A stretch of 64,000 bases of DNA from Acinetobacter sp. UBA801 (GCA_002296655.1 DBIN01000028.1:114849-178848); one strand, 5' to 3'. Positions 17,276 to 27,069 are shown, numbered from the stretch's first letter. Notes: a model not told the origin generated them from the sequence alone. Translations and numbers: made by a program.

Positions 17276-18346
17276 ATGAGCAACTCAACTTCTAACCCAA
17301 CCACTGGTTTAAGCTATAAAGATGCTGGTGTCGATATTGAAGCGGGCGACGCGTTAGTCGATCGTATCAAATCTGTCGCTAAACGCACGACTCGTCCTGA
17401 AGTGATGGGTGGATTAGGCGGCTTTGGCGCACTTTGTAAAATTCCGAAAGGTTATGAAGAACCTGTGCTCGTATCTGGCACAGACGGTGTAGGAACTAAA
17501 TTACGTTTAGCGTTGAACCTAAACCGCCATGACACAATTGGTCAAGATTTGGTGGCAATGTGTGTAAATGACTTGCTGGTGTGCGGTGCTGAACCTTTAT
17601 TCTTCTTAGACTACTATGCAACAGGTCACTTAAATGTAGACGTTGCAGCCAATGTTGTAACAGGAATTGGTAAAGGCTGTGAGCTTGCAGGCTGTGCGCT
17701 TGTTGGTGGTGAAACTGCAGAAATGCCAGGCATGTATGAAGGTGAAGATTACGATCTTGCAGGCTTCTGTGTGGGCGTGGTTGAGCAAAGCAAAATTATT
17801 GATGGCTCTAAAGTAAAAGCTGGTGACGTTCTAATTGGTGTAGCATCTTCAGGTGCACACTCAAATGGTTACTCTTTACTTCGTAAAATTTTAGACGTAA
17901 AAAATGTTGATTTAACTCAACTGGTTGATGGTCGTCCACTCGCTGACGTTGCGATGGAACCAACTCGCATTTATGTTAAATCGATGCTTGAACTGTGCAA
18001 ACAAGTTGATGTACATGCTATGGCGCACATTACAGGTGGCGGTTTACCAGGTAACTTACCACGTGTATTGCCAAATGGTGCGCAAGCAGTGATTGACGAA
18101 TCATCTTGGGAATGGCCAGAACTGTTCAAATTATTACAACGTGAAGGCGGTGTAGAACAATTTGAAATGTATCGTACCTTTAACTGTGGTGTTGGTATGG
18201 TTGTTGCTGTAGATGCCAACGATGCAGACAAAACAGTAGAGCTCCTCAACAGCCTTGGCGAAAAAGCGTGGGTGATGGGTCGTATTCAAGATAACGCTGA
18301 ATCTGTTGAAGGCGCAGATGAAAAAATTCGCGTAATTTTTGCATGA
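17276..18346 (+). CDS. purM: Phosphoribosylformylglycinamidine cyclo-ligase
   Basis: PurM closes the imidazole ring to make aminoimidazole ribotide (AIR) in de novo purine synthesis. The 356-residue product has the ATP-binding [15 protein letters not shown] segment (about residues 65-80), the [20 protein letters not shown] block and the [11 protein letters not shown] motif (about 145-157), all diagnostic for the family. Length is normal. The ATG follows a GCGGAG ribosome site by about 9 bases. purN starts 10 bases after the stop, so the two purine genes form a transcription unit. Confidence 0.96.
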   Translation: MSNSTSNPTTGLSYKDAGVDIEAGDALVDRIKSVAKRTTRPEVMGGLGGFGALCKIPKGYEEPVLVSGTDGVGTKLRLALNLNRHDTIGQDLVAMCVNDLLVCGAEPLFFLDYYATGHLNVDVAANVVTGIGKGCELAGCALVGGETAEMPGMYEGEDYDLAGFCVGVVEQSKIIDGSKVKAGDVLIGVASSGAHSNGYSLLRKILDVKNVDLTQLVDGRPLADVAMEPTRIYVKSMLELCKQVDVHAMAHITGGGLPGNLPRVLPNGAQAVIDESSWEWPELFKLLQREGGVEQFEMYRTFNCGVGMVVAVDANDADKTVELLNSLGEKAWVMGRIQDNAESVEGADEKIRVIFA

Positions 18347-18356
18347 TTTGACTCAG

Positions 18357-18986
18357 ATGATCAAAATAGCTGTCCTCGTTTCAGGCAGCGGAAGTAACTT
18401 ACAAGCCCTGATAGATGCCAATCTTTCAGGGCAAATTGTTGGGGTTATTTCCAATAAGCCTGATGCCTATGCTTTACAACGCGCTCAACAAGCAGGGATT
18501 CAAACTGCCGTGATTGAGCACAAACAATATCCGAATCGTGAATTATTTGATGACGTCATGCATCAACAATTACTTGATTGGGATGTTGATTTGGTAGTGC
18601 TTGCGGGCTTTATGCGTATTTTAAGTGCCCAATTTGTACAAGCTTGGGAAGGTAAAATGCTCAACATTCATCCTTCACTCTTGCCGCATTATAAAGGCAT
18701 GCACACTCATCAACGTGTGCTCAATACTGGCGATACCTTACATGGCTGTACTGTGCATTATGTTACTGCTGAATTAGATGCAGGTCAGGCACTTGCACAA
18801 GGTGTGTTGCAAGTAAATATCCATGATGATGCCGAAAGCTTGGCGAACCGTGTGCATGTGTTGGAGCATTTGATTTATCCGCAAGTGGTTGAATGGATTT
18901 GTAACGGAACCATTCAGCACACTGCGCAGGGCGTGATCTACCGCCAACAACTGTTACAACAACCTGTACAGTTTTGCCATTTTTAA
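18357..18986 (+). CDS. purN: Phosphoribosylglycinamide formyltransferase
   Basis: PurN transfers the formyl group from 10-formyl-THF to GAR in purine synthesis. The 209-residue protein has the N-terminal LVSGSGSNLQALIDA phosphate-binding loop, the catalytic NIHPSLLPHYKGMHTH region with Asn and His, and AELDAGQALAQG with the catalytic Asp. The ATG at 18357 gives the usual family length. A TTG at 18339, inside purM, would add an unsupported six residues. It is the second gene of purMN and is followed by a strong terminator. Confidence 0.95.
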   Translation: MIKIAVLVSGSGSNLQALIDANLSGQIVGVISNKPDAYALQRAQQAGIQTAVIEHKQYPNRELFDDVMHQQLLDWDVDLVVLAGFMRILSAQFVQAWEGKMLNIHPSLLPHYKGMHTHQRVLNTGDTLHGCTVHYVTAELDAGQALAQGVLQVNIHDDAESLANRVHVLEHLIYPQVVEWICNGTIQHTAQGVIYRQQLLQQPVQFCHF

Positions 18987-19020
18987 ATATTTTTTAAGCA
19001 TATAGCTTTTGCTATATACG

Positions 19021-19049
19021 AAAAAACGCCAGTTGATCAGGCGTTTTTT
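19021..19049. terminator. Terminator after purN
   Basis: AAAAAACGCC and GGCGTTTTTT form a 10-bp stem with a 9-base loop, flanked by A- and T-runs. It can serve both purMN and the converging hydrolase gene. A smaller TATAGC/GCTATA hairpin lies just upstream. Confidence 0.85.
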
Positions 19050-19076
19050 TATGGTTCGTACTTGGTTCAGACTGCA

Positions 19077-19895
19077 TCAAACAGAGGCAGCTTTGCTCTG
19101 CTGTGCCTGAATCAAGTTTTTAATCAACTGCACCGTAGCTTCAGGCTTTTCTAAAGGGAACATATGTCCTCCCTCAACCACCTGATAAACAATGTTGAAT
19201 TTCTTGGCGGCAATTTGTGGAAAACCTGCTTTTAAGAACGGCCCTTGTTTTGCAATTATCAATTCTGTCGGCACTTGCAGTTGTGCTTGCGGCAACCACC
19301 AAAGCGATGGATTGGTTCTAAAAATATTAACTTCGTCCATTTTTGGAATCGTCAATTGTACTCCGCCTCGCACATGATCATCTGTCAAAGCATGCTCGAT
19401 ATAAGCCTGAAAACAGTCGGCATCAAAATCTTGATAAAAACCTTTCGGACGCAGTAAGTTTGCTGCTTGCTCACGACTTTCCCAATGATCACGACGGCGC
19501 AAAGACAAAGACGCAGGCGACAGTTGATCTACTGCTTTAAGCTTAAACATTTTAGCAAAATGTAAAAACACTGATGCTTTGCCCATAATTAAAGGTGGAT
19601 CGAGCATGATCACTTGTTCAAATAATTCAGGGCGTTGTAACGAGGCTTGAAAAGACAAAACTGCACCTAAAGAATGCCCCAATGCAATTACTTTACGCCC
19701 CTGTGCTTGACGTACAATACTATCAATCACTTGTTGGGTTAAGCTATGCCAATGATTATCAATAGGATAACGCTTATCTGGCCCCAACATAGGGACATAA
19801 ATCACATCGTAGTCATCTTTGAGTAAATCAAACAGTTTTTGATAAACCTTCGATGGCACGCCATTGGCATGCGCAAAATGTATAAGTGGTTTCAT
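19077..19895 (-). CDS. Alpha/beta hydrolase
   Basis: The 272-residue protein has the alpha/beta-hydrolase fold: HANG near residues 9-12 as oxyanion region, the nucleophile elbow GHSLG (Ser75), and a C-terminal catalytic His in VVEGGHMFPLEKP (about 243). A helical cap lies in the middle (about 110-190). Substrate is unknown; esterase, lipase-like or peptidase-like activity are all possible. The ATG overlaps the sppA stop by four bases (ATGA), so the two genes are translationally coupled. No signal peptide is present, so it is cytoplasmic. Confidence 0.83.
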   Translation of the reverse strand: MKPLIHFAHANGVPSKVYQKLFDLLKDDYDVIYVPMLGPDKRYPIDNHWHSLTQQVIDSIVRQAQGRKVIALGHSLGAVLSFQASLQRPELFEQVIMLDPPLIMGKASVFLHFAKMFKLKAVDQLSPASLSLRRRDHWESREQAANLLRPKGFYQDFDADCFQAYIEHALTDDHVRGGVQLTIPKMDEVNIFRTNPSLWWLPQAQLQVPTELIIAKQGPFLKAGFPQIAAKKFNIVYQVVEGGHMFPLEKPEATVQLIKNLIQAQQSKAASV

Positions 19896-20914
19896 TGTAA
19901 TTTCGCGTTTTGTTCAGTCTGAATGTATTGAGATAAAGAAGTGGCAAAACCCTCTCCCACTGCTGCACCCATACGACCTAACACAGAGTCTAAAGGATTG
20001 TATTCAATGGTATAGTTCACTGTTTTATCTAGGTTTAGATCACGCTTCAGGCTATTTAAACTGCCCACCTTATCGGCAATGCCTAAAGTCACAGCTTGCT
20101 CACCTGTCCAGAACAGACCTGAGAAAATCGCAGGGTCTTGTGATTTCAGTTTTGCACCACGTCCGTCTTTCACTGCTTGAATAAAGTGACCATGCACATT
20201 ATCCAATACGGCTTGCACGTGTTTTCTCTGTGCAGGATCAACCGGTTGTGTCATGGACAATAAAGCTTTATTTTCACCTGAAGTCATGGTGCGATCTTCT
20301 ACACCCATCTTCTGCATTAAACCGCTCAGACCATAATTTGGCATAATTACGCCAATTGAACCCACCAAACTTGATGGATTGACAATAATTTCATCTGCAG
20401 CGGAAGCAATGTAATACGCACCTGAAGCGCCAGTATCGCCAATCACAGCATAGAGTTTTTTACCCTGATGCTGCTTTTTCAAATATTGAATTTCTTGCCA
20501 AATTTCATCGGACTGCACAGGTGAGCCACCCGGAGAATTAATATTTAGCACCACCGCCTGACTGTTGCTATTTTCATAGGCCTTTTTCAGTGACTTTATG
20601 GTGTCATTACTATTCACACTTTGCTTGTCAGATGCAATTGTTCCGACAATATCCACCACCGCGATATGTGGACCCGCTGCCGATGTATTCGTGGTCGTTG
20701 TACTGCACCCTTTGCCCATAATCACCAACAATAAAAACACGTAAGCAAAAGTTAAAAACTTAAAGAAAATTCCCCAACGACGTGCACGACGTTGTTCTTC
20801 AACTGAAGCCAAAACAGCTTTTTCTAATAGTTTCCACTCATTGCCTGTTGGTTGCTGGGCTTGTGGAGATATTTGATGTGATTCATTTTGTGGTTTTGGT
20901 GGCCAATCGGACAT
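19892..20914 (-). CDS. sppA: Signal peptide peptidase SppA (S49 family)
   Basis: SppA degrades cleaved signal peptides in the inner membrane. The 340-residue product is the single-domain, short form of the S49 family. It has a polar cytoplasmic N-terminus, one membrane helix (about residues 48-68, FFKFLTFAYVFLLLVIMG) and a Ser/Lys protease domain containing NSPGGSPVQSDEIW, DTGASGAYYIASAADEI (Lys/oxyanion region) and PSSLVGSIGVIMP, which holds the nucleophilic Ser. The start at 20914 (MSDWPPKPQ) has a GGAT site nearby; an ATG at 20956 would add 14 residues. It precedes and overlaps the hydrolase gene. Confidence 0.9.
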   Translation of the reverse strand: MSDWPPKPQNESHQISPQAQQPTGNEWKLLEKAVLASVEEQRRARRWGIFFKFLTFAYVFLLLVIMGKGCSTTTTNTSAAGPHIAVVDIVGTIASDKQSVNSNDTIKSLKKAYENSNSQAVVLNINSPGGSPVQSDEIWQEIQYLKKQHQGKKLYAVIGDTGASGAYYIASAADEIIVNPSSLVGSIGVIMPNYGLSGLMQKMGVEDRTMTSGENKALLSMTQPVDPAQRKHVQAVLDNVHGHFIQAVKDGRGAKLKSQDPAIFSGLFWTGEQAVTLGIADKVGSLNSLKRDLNLDKTVNYTIEYNPLDSVLGRMGAAVGEGFATSLSQYIQTEQNAKLQ

Positions 20915-21041
20915 GAAACGATCCAAAAAATAGTAAATTTGCTCCATTATATACACGGAATTGGCAAAAACTGTCTAAAGCCTGTATTTTCTCCTATAAT
21001 ATTTTATATCTTTATCTTTTTTATCCATTGATGCTGTCGTT

Positions 21042-22040
21042 ATGACTCAACCCGCACCAACAACGGCTTTATCGCGCTTGCTGAATTTTGTCAGTCGACA
21101 ACCTCTAACTGTTGCGCGTTTTTTTGCAAAATCTTTAGCTTGTTTGGTTAATACACTGCATTTGAGTAAGACCTCTCAAACCATTGACCTTAATCTACAA
21201 ATTGCACTTCCTGAGCTGAATTCGCAACAACGCGAACAAATTACCCAACAAGCAATTCGTAACGAACTGACCTCTTATTTTGAGTTTTTTCATATTTGGG
21301 GATCAAGCAATCAAAAAAATATTCAAAGAATCCATCAGGTACATGGTTTAGAACTATTACAAAATGCACTGGCTGCACAAAAGGGTTTGGTCTTGATTGT
21401 GCCGCATTTTGGCACTTGGGAAATTATGAATACGTGGATCGCTCAATATACGCAAATGACCATCATGTATAAACCTGTAAAAAATCCTGCGGCTGATGAT
21501 TTTGTGCGCCAAGCACGGAGTCGTGAACAGGCACATTTGGTTCCGACAGATGAATCTGGGGTGCGTCAAATTTTTAAAGCACTTAAACAAGGCGGAACCA
21601 CTGTCATTTTGCCAGACCATACCCCAAATGTAGGTGGTGAGATGATTCCTTTTTTTGGTATTCCGTTGGAATCGAGTAATTTAAGCGCCAAACTGATTCA
21701 GAAAACCAAAGCAAAGGCCTTGTTCTTATATGCGTTAAGAAATACAGATCAAGGCTTTGATATGTATATCGAAGCGGTAGATGAACAGATATATCAGTGT
21801 GATGCCAATGCAGGAACAGCGATCATTCACAATGCCATCGAAAACTTGATCCGTCGTTATCCTGCGCATTATCACTGGAGTTATAAACGCTACAAAGCCC
21901 ATCCAGATTTACGCGGGGTCTATCATAAACCTGTACAAGAAGCTTTGGCTGACGTGCAGACTATACGCACTCAAGTACATAACGTACATAACCTAGCTAA
22001 CGCTGCAACCACAACTTCTGCTGCCGATACGGCTGTATAA
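21042..22040 (+). CDS. LpxL/HtrB-type lipid A acyltransferase
   Basis: The 332-residue protein belongs to the lysophospholipid/lipid A acyltransferase family, which adds secondary acyl chains to lipid A at the inner membrane. The catalytic H-x4-E motif is present as PHFGTWEIM (about residues 123-131). A second block, LPDHTPNVGGEMIPFFG, and the terminal RRYPAHYHWSYKRYK are typical of LpxL/LpxM. Which of LpxL or LpxM it is cannot be decided here. The last about 30 residues (from TIRTQVHNVHN) form a low-complexity tail whose codons overlap the end of comEC by 44 bases on the other strand. Confidence 0.85.
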   Translation: MTQPAPTTALSRLLNFVSRQPLTVARFFAKSLACLVNTLHLSKTSQTIDLNLQIALPELNSQQREQITQQAIRNELTSYFEFFHIWGSSNQKNIQRIHQVHGLELLQNALAAQKGLVLIVPHFGTWEIMNTWIAQYTQMTIMYKPVKNPAADDFVRQARSREQAHLVPTDESGVRQIFKALKQGGTTVILPDHTPNVGGEMIPFFGIPLESSNLSAKLIQKTKAKALFLYALRNTDQGFDMYIEAVDEQIYQCDANAGTAIIHNAIENLIRRYPAHYHWSYKRYKAHPDLRGVYHKPVQEALADVQTIRTQVHNVHNLANAATTTSAADTAV

Positions 22041-24462
22041 GCATACGCTGTTGTGCATCTACAGAAAAACGTATGCTGCCCTGTTGTATGGTGTTGATGA
22101 ACGGAATATTGAGCTCAGCCAAGCGTTGCTGCACTAAAGGACTAGGATGTCCATAACGATTATCAAAACCCGCAGATGCCACGGCTAATTTAGGTTTAAA
22201 ATGTGCTAAAAAATCGTAGGCAGAGCTGTGCTTACTCCCATGATGCCCCAAAATTAACACATCCACTTTTAAATCAGGGTATTGCTGCAATAACTGATAT
22301 TCAGTTGCCCAACCTGCATCGCCCATCACTAAAAAATGCTGATAAGGCTGTGCGGATGGCACTGAAATATACAGTACACATGACAACTCATTTTGTTGAT
22401 GTGCGGCATAGGGTAATTGACTCAATTTGGGAGATAAAACCTGTATCTGTACCTGATGCGGTAAAGACCACTGCTGCCCTTGCTGACACAAATCGAATTT
22501 GGTCTTTGCACTCACATCTACTGCCTGATTGGCAAAGACATGCTGAATCTTGATTTCATTTTGTAGATAAGGAAATGCTCCGCTGTGGTCTTGGTCTAAA
22601 TGGCTTAAAACCACCTGATCCAGTTGCTTGATACCATTTACCGCTAAAAATGGGCGTAAAATTTGCTGTCCTATACTAAACTTACTTTCATTATAAGAAC
22701 CACCCACATCAATCATCATGTTGTAATGACCTGAACGTAAAAACAGCGCTTGCCCCTGCCCCACATCCAATACAGTCAATTCAAATGGTTGCCGTTGGCT
22801 ATCTACCACAACTAGTGGAACAAAACACAAGATAGCCCAAGTTTTAGGTAATACCGCTCGTGGTAAAAATAGCAGAAATAAGCCTAGACACAGACAGCCA
22901 TATACCGCTAAAGACATCGACAAAGTGTGTAACCGTGGTGCAAAAATCGTTTCCATCCCCTGAAAAATCAAGCTTAATAAAGCCAAGACCAGATCATTTA
23001 ATTGGAACAGCATTGAAGCCAAGGGTTCAAAAATAAAAAAACAAATTCCTGCCAAAATATCTAAAGGCACAATCAGCATACCAATCAATGGAATTGCAAT
23101 AATATTGCTCAGCGGTGCAATCCACGCCACTTGTTTAAAAAACACAATCACCAAAGGAAATAAGGCAATAAAAATTTTCCACTGCGATTCGATTAGAATT
23201 TTGATGGCATGTTTCAGTTGCTGCCCACGATTCAGGTCTATGCGTGGTTGCGCACCCAAGCTCTGATAAATACGCAGCAGAATAAAACACGCACCATACG
23301 ACAGCCAAAAAGCAGCAGACAGCACACTTAAAGGATCAAACCATAGCAATAAGGCAGCACTATAGATCAGCAAGGCAAAGCCTTGAAGCTGCTGCTTCAT
23401 CACTAGCATTGCTGTAACTAGACTGCACATGAGCAAGGTTCTTAAAGCAGGAATTTCAAAACCGACAAAGGCTGTATACAGCAATACACAACTTAAAAAT
23501 GGCAACAGCAATAAGTATTGTTTAGGCATCCACAAATACCAATGCGGACGGTAATAGCGAATCAGCTGATGCAACGCCCAACAGAGCATGCCTGCAAAAA
23601 TCAGCACATGCGGTCCTGAAATTGCCAATAAGTGACTAATTCCAAAACGCTGAAACTGCGCTTCAGTTTCTGCATCTAATAAGCTTTTATCTCCTGTGAG
23701 TAATGCAAGAATTAAACCTTGGTGCTGCAAAGGTTGCTGCTGAATAAACGCTCGAATTTGATAACGCTGCTGTTCAATCCATAAACGAAATTTTGCCCAT
23801 AGCGTCTGTTGGGCACGCCAATGTTGTGTAAAGCCCATGGCATAGATTTGTTCTGACGGGATGGGCTGAACCTGCTCCACCCGAAAACCACTCATGATAT
23901 TTTGTTGTAAATACCATCGCTCTACATCAAATGCACCTGCTGTGGCATAACTATGTGGAGGGCGGATTTTTCCACTTAATTTGTAATAGTGTCCAAGTTC
24001 TAAATTTTGCCCATGATCTACTTGAGTCTGAGCTAAAGTCGCTAACCATGTCACGGTTTGAGGATGTCGGTTTAACACTTCAACCGCTTGTGAAATGCCG
24101 TTGTCATTGAGTTGATTTAACTGTCTGACATAAACTACAACTTCGGTAAATTCAGGTTTTTGCTCGCGCCATTGTAAACGCTGCTGCATCTGCGTATCGG
24201 CATAGATCAAACCGAGAGCAAAACTCAAAACACCTGCTACACCAACATTCAAGCATTTCCAATAAATTGAAGATATGCGAGCTTGCAACAAATACTGCGC
24301 GACGGCACAGCATAGAACTAGTAAAACCATTGCGCTAGGCATGGCAGTCAGAAGATCTATTGGAAAAGAAGAAGAACGTATTCCGACACAGGCGATCCCA
24401 ATCACCCAAGCCAATCCCATCAATTGCAGCATGAATATTAGACTTATTATTTTTATTAACAT
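21997..24462 (-). CDS. comEC: ComEC/Rec2 DNA uptake channel
   Basis: ComEC forms the inner-membrane channel through which single-stranded DNA enters during natural transformation, a hallmark of Acinetobacter. The 821-residue protein has N-terminal membrane helices, a soluble OB-like domain (about residues 90-220), the Competence domain (about 260-540, including RFGISHLLAISGPHVLIFAG) and a C-terminal metallo-beta-lactamase domain with DVGQGQALFLRSG, SHLDQDHSGAFPYL and LGHHGSKHSSAYDFL. The metal-binding HxDxDH is intact. The ATG at 24462 has no clear ribosome site because a hairpin ends only 8 bases before it. Its 3' end overlaps the acyltransferase gene. Confidence 0.93.
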   Translation of the reverse strand: MLIKIISLIFMLQLMGLAWVIGIACVGIRSSSFPIDLLTAMPSAMVLLVLCCAVAQYLLQARISSIYWKCLNVGVAGVLSFALGLIYADTQMQQRLQWREQKPEFTEVVVYVRQLNQLNDNGISQAVEVLNRHPQTVTWLATLAQTQVDHGQNLELGHYYKLSGKIRPPHSYATAGAFDVERWYLQQNIMSGFRVEQVQPIPSEQIYAMGFTQHWRAQQTLWAKFRLWIEQQRYQIRAFIQQQPLQHQGLILALLTGDKSLLDAETEAQFQRFGISHLLAISGPHVLIFAGMLCWALHQLIRYYRPHWYLWMPKQYLLLLPFLSCVLLYTAFVGFEIPALRTLLMCSLVTAMLVMKQQLQGFALLIYSAALLLWFDPLSVLSAAFWLSYGACFILLRIYQSLGAQPRIDLNRGQQLKHAIKILIESQWKIFIALFPLVIVFFKQVAWIAPLSNIIAIPLIGMLIVPLDILAGICFFIFEPLASMLFQLNDLVLALLSLIFQGMETIFAPRLHTLSMSLAVYGCLCLGLFLLFLPRAVLPKTWAILCFVPLVVVDSQRQPFELTVLDVGQGQALFLRSGHYNMMIDVGGSYNESKFSIGQQILRPFLAVNGIKQLDQVVLSHLDQDHSGAFPYLQNEIKIQHVFANQAVDVSAKTKFDLCQQGQQWSLPHQVQIQVLSPKLSQLPYAAHQQNELSCVLYISVPSAQPYQHFLVMGDAGWATEYQLLQQYPDLKVDVLILGHHGSKHSSAYDFLAHFKPKLAVASAGFDNRYGHPSPLVQQRLAELNIPFINTIQQGSIRFSVDAQQRMLIQPYRQQKLWLQR

Positions 24463-24470
24463 GTATCATA

Positions 24471-24490
24471 AAGCCCACCGAAGTGGGCTT
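24471..24490 (-). terminator. Terminator hairpin after lolD, adjacent to comEC start
   Basis: AAGCCCAC and GTGGGCTT form a perfect 8-bp stem around a CGAA loop (TTCG on the minus strand). It closes the lolCD unit and sits 8 bases before the comEC ATG, so it may also limit comEC translation. Confidence 0.7.
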
Positions 24491-24567
24491 CAACAAAACA
24501 ATCTTATTCCAGCAATTGCTATTGTAAACGCAGTCAATTTTGCATGTGTTTACAAACTACGCTGCCA

Positions 24568-25251
24568 CTAAGCATCTACCCAAATACCATCTTGCATGTG
24601 CAATATTGTATCGGCAGATTTTGCCAACTCCTCATCATGGGTCACAATCAGCATGGCCATGTTAAATTCACTGCGTAATTCACGCAGCAATTCAAAAATT
24701 TTAACTGCAGTTTTACGGTCCAAGTTTCCAGTCGGTTCATCGGCAAGCATGAGTGCGGGTTTCGCTACCAACGCACGTGCCAATGCGACTCGCTGACGTT
24801 CTCCCCCAGAAAGCTCACCTGGTTTGTGGGTTAAACGATGCGATAAACCGACACGCTCAAGCAGATACTCAGCCTGTGCCTTCACTTCTTTATAATTTGT
24901 GCCCGTACGTAACATTAACGGCATCGCGACATTTTCAAGCGCACTAAACTCAGGCAATAAATGGTGAAACTGATAAACAAAACCGAGGTATTGATTACGC
25001 AAATAACCACGCTCAGCTTCGCCTAATTTGTCAAAACGCTGCCCATTTAAAAATACTTCGCCTGTACTTGGGCGGTCTAAGCCACCCAAAACATGCAACA
25101 AGGTACTTTTACCCGAACCACTTGCTCCAACAATCGATACAAACTGTCCTTGCTGAACTTGTAAATCTAAACCTCGAATCACTTCAACAGTGGTTTTGCC
25201 ATCGGTAAAGTGTTTAGAAACTTGCTTGGCTTCCAGAACAATATTACTCAT
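24568..25251 (-). CDS. lolD: LolD, ATPase of the lipoprotein-releasing ABC transporter
   Basis: LolD powers release of mature lipoproteins from the inner membrane to LolA. The 227-residue protein has Walker A GASGSGKS, the Q-loop VYQFHHLLPEFSALENV (LolD-specific), signature LSGGERQRVALARAL, Walker B ALMLADEPTGNLD and the switch His in VTHD. The ATG at 25251 (MSNIVLEAKQV) overlaps the end of the permease gene by 8 bases; an upstream ATG at 25287 lies inside that gene and is less likely. The pair forms the Lol machinery for outer-membrane lipoproteins such as Pal. Confidence 0.95.
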   Translation of the reverse strand: MSNIVLEAKQVSKHFTDGKTTVEVIRGLDLQVQQGQFVSIVGASGSGKSTLLHVLGGLDRPSTGEVFLNGQRFDKLGEAERGYLRNQYLGFVYQFHHLLPEFSALENVAMPLMLRTGTNYKEVKAQAEYLLERVGLSHRLTHKPGELSGGERQRVALARALVAKPALMLADEPTGNLDRKTAVKIFELLRELRSEFNMAMLIVTHDEELAKSADTILHMQDGIWVDA

Positions 25252-26479
25252 AACGCAATGCCTCTGCTGGTTGAATTTTCGCGGCACGTAACGCAGGGTA
25301 AATGGTCGCCAAAAAACTTAAAATTAACGACAAGCTCACAATCACCACCACATCTTGCCATCTTAAATATGAAGGTAAGTAGTTGATAAAGTAAGCATCA
25401 AATAAATTTAGCCCTAATGCATTGTTCAACCATGCAATAAAACCACTAATACTGGACGCAAAAATAATTCCCAAAATTGCACCTGAAACTGTACCAATAA
25501 CCCCAATGACCGTACCTTGCACCATAAAAATTTTGGTAATCGTGCTTGGTGATGCGCCCAAGGTTCTTAAAATCGCAATATCTGATTTTTTATCGGTCAC
25601 GACCATCACCAAAGACGACACAATATTAAATGCAGCCACCAAAACAATCAGGAATAACAATAGGCTCACCATCGCCTTTTCCATTTGGATGGCGCTAAAC
25701 AAGTTGCCGTGAGTATACGTCCAGTCTGAAGCATAAAAGTTAGCAGGTAACTCTTGCACAATATCTCGAGATACTTGTGGTGCAGCAAAAATATCATCCA
25801 GTTTTAGACGTACACCTTGCGCACCATCGGGTAAACGCAGCAAAGTCGAAGCATCATTCAGGGCGATATATCCCATCATTGAATCAACTTCTGCACCAAT
25901 ACTAAAAATACCAACTACTTTAAAGCGTTTAAAACGCGGTACAACTCCTGCAGGTGATGGCGTCGCTTCAGGTAAAACCAAGGTGATGCTGTCATTTAAG
26001 CCCAACCCCAAGGCATCGGTCATTTGTTTACCCAAAACAATACCAAATTCGCCCTTTTTCAGATTGTCGATACTGCCTGCAACCATGTGGTTTTGAATAA
26101 TCGATACTTTCTTTTCGTATTCGGGTTCAATTCCCGTGACCATAATGCCCGACACTTGCCCTTGTGCGGTCAACATGCCTTGCAATTGCGTGAATGGCGC
26201 AGCACCAACAACATGCTTATGTTGCTCAACTTTCGTTGCAAGTTCTGGCCAATTTGTTAAAATTTGCGTTGATGAAACAGTGGCTTGAGGTATCATACCC
26301 AAGACACGATTTTTTAATTCGCGATCAAAACCATTCATCACCGAAAGTACGGTAATGAGGACGGCAACACCCAAAGTTAGACCGATCATCGAAACTAAGG
26401 CAATAAAAGAAATAAAGTGGTTACTGCGCCGAGCACGCGTATATCTCAACCCTATATATAGCGAGATTGGTTTAAACAT
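25244..26479 (-). CDS. lolC: LolC/LolE-type permease of the lipoprotein-releasing transporter
   Basis: The 411-residue permease has the four-helix MacB/FtsX topology: one helix near the N-terminus (about residues 22-48), a large periplasmic domain (about 50-265) and three helices in the last third (about 270-400). The N-terminal RYTRARRSNHFISFIALVSMIGLTLGVAVLI region is typical of LolC/LolE. Only one permease gene is present beside lolD, so the transporter is probably the homodimeric LolF-type arrangement; LolC is used as the customary name. It is divergent from the PilZ gene with only 26 bases between them. Confidence 0.9.
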   Translation of the reverse strand: MFKPISLYIGLRYTRARRSNHFISFIALVSMIGLTLGVAVLITVLSVMNGFDRELKNRVLGMIPQATVSSTQILTNWPELATKVEQHKHVVGAAPFTQLQGMLTAQGQVSGIMVTGIEPEYEKKVSIIQNHMVAGSIDNLKKGEFGIVLGKQMTDALGLGLNDSITLVLPEATPSPAGVVPRFKRFKVVGIFSIGAEVDSMMGYIALNDASTLLRLPDGAQGVRLKLDDIFAAPQVSRDIVQELPANFYASDWTYTHGNLFSAIQMEKAMVSLLLFLIVLVAAFNIVSSLVMVVTDKKSDIAILRTLGASPSTITKIFMVQGTVIGVIGTVSGAILGIIFASSISGFIAWLNNALGLNLFDAYFINYLPSYLRWQDVVVIVSLSLILSFLATIYPALRAAKIQPAEALRYE

Positions 26480-26505
26480 ACCATCAAAGTCCGAGGTAAT
26501 ACATT

Positions 26506-27069
26506 ATGGAAAATTTACAGCATCAAAGCGTCGCGTCTGAACGTCGTGTCATGTCACGAATTGATGCTGCGCTGAGAATCAATTACCAGATCATTTCTGA
26601 CGATGTTGCGCTGAACGACCCTTACGATGCTAATTTTGTTTTACCGCGTTATTTTCTACTACTTGCAGAATTAGATCAATTTGATCATGCATTAAACTAC
26701 GAATTAGAACAATTAACTGAAAAAGATCAACAAATTGCTCGAATCTTATCCTTATTCAACCAAAAATTAAACCTTATTACAGGGTCTTTATATGATGCAA
26801 TTGTACAAAGCATGTTACCTATCCCTGAACAGGTCAATTTTTCAGAAAGTGGTTTAAGTTTTTATAGTGTACATGAATTAAACACTGGCAGTTATATTCA
26901 TGTCACGATCAGCCATCCTGAAAACTTTTTTCACATCGCTGCAACCGCGCAAGTGGTTTATAGCCGTGAAGAAGAAAATGGGCAGTATCGTACCGGGGCA
27001 TATTTTATTACTTTACACCCACAAGACCGCGTCAAACTTGCAGAAGCCGTTGCTATAAAACAAGCGTAA
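26506..27069 (+). CDS. PilZ-domain protein, candidate c-di-GMP receptor
   Basis: The 187-residue protein carries the PilZ signals in an unusual spacing: an ERRVMSR arginine cluster at the N-terminus (about residues 12-18) and NFSESGLSF (about 112-120), which matches the (D/N)xSxxG motif. Between them is a helical segment of roughly 90 residues (ALNYELEQLTEKDQQIARIL), so it resembles the long-linker PilZ subfamily. The C-terminal strand set includes GAYFITLHPQDR. A GAGG ribosome site precedes the ATG. It is divergent from lolC. c-di-GMP binding is inferred. Confidence 0.78.
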   Translation: MENLQHQSVASERRVMSRIDAALRINYQIISDDVALNDPYDANFVLPRYFLLLAELDQFDHALNYELEQLTEKDQQIARILSLFNQKLNLITGSLYDAIVQSMLPIPEQVNFSESGLSFYSVHELNTGSYIHVTISHPENFFHIAATAQVVYSREEENGQYRTGAYFITLHPQDRVKLAEAVAIKQA

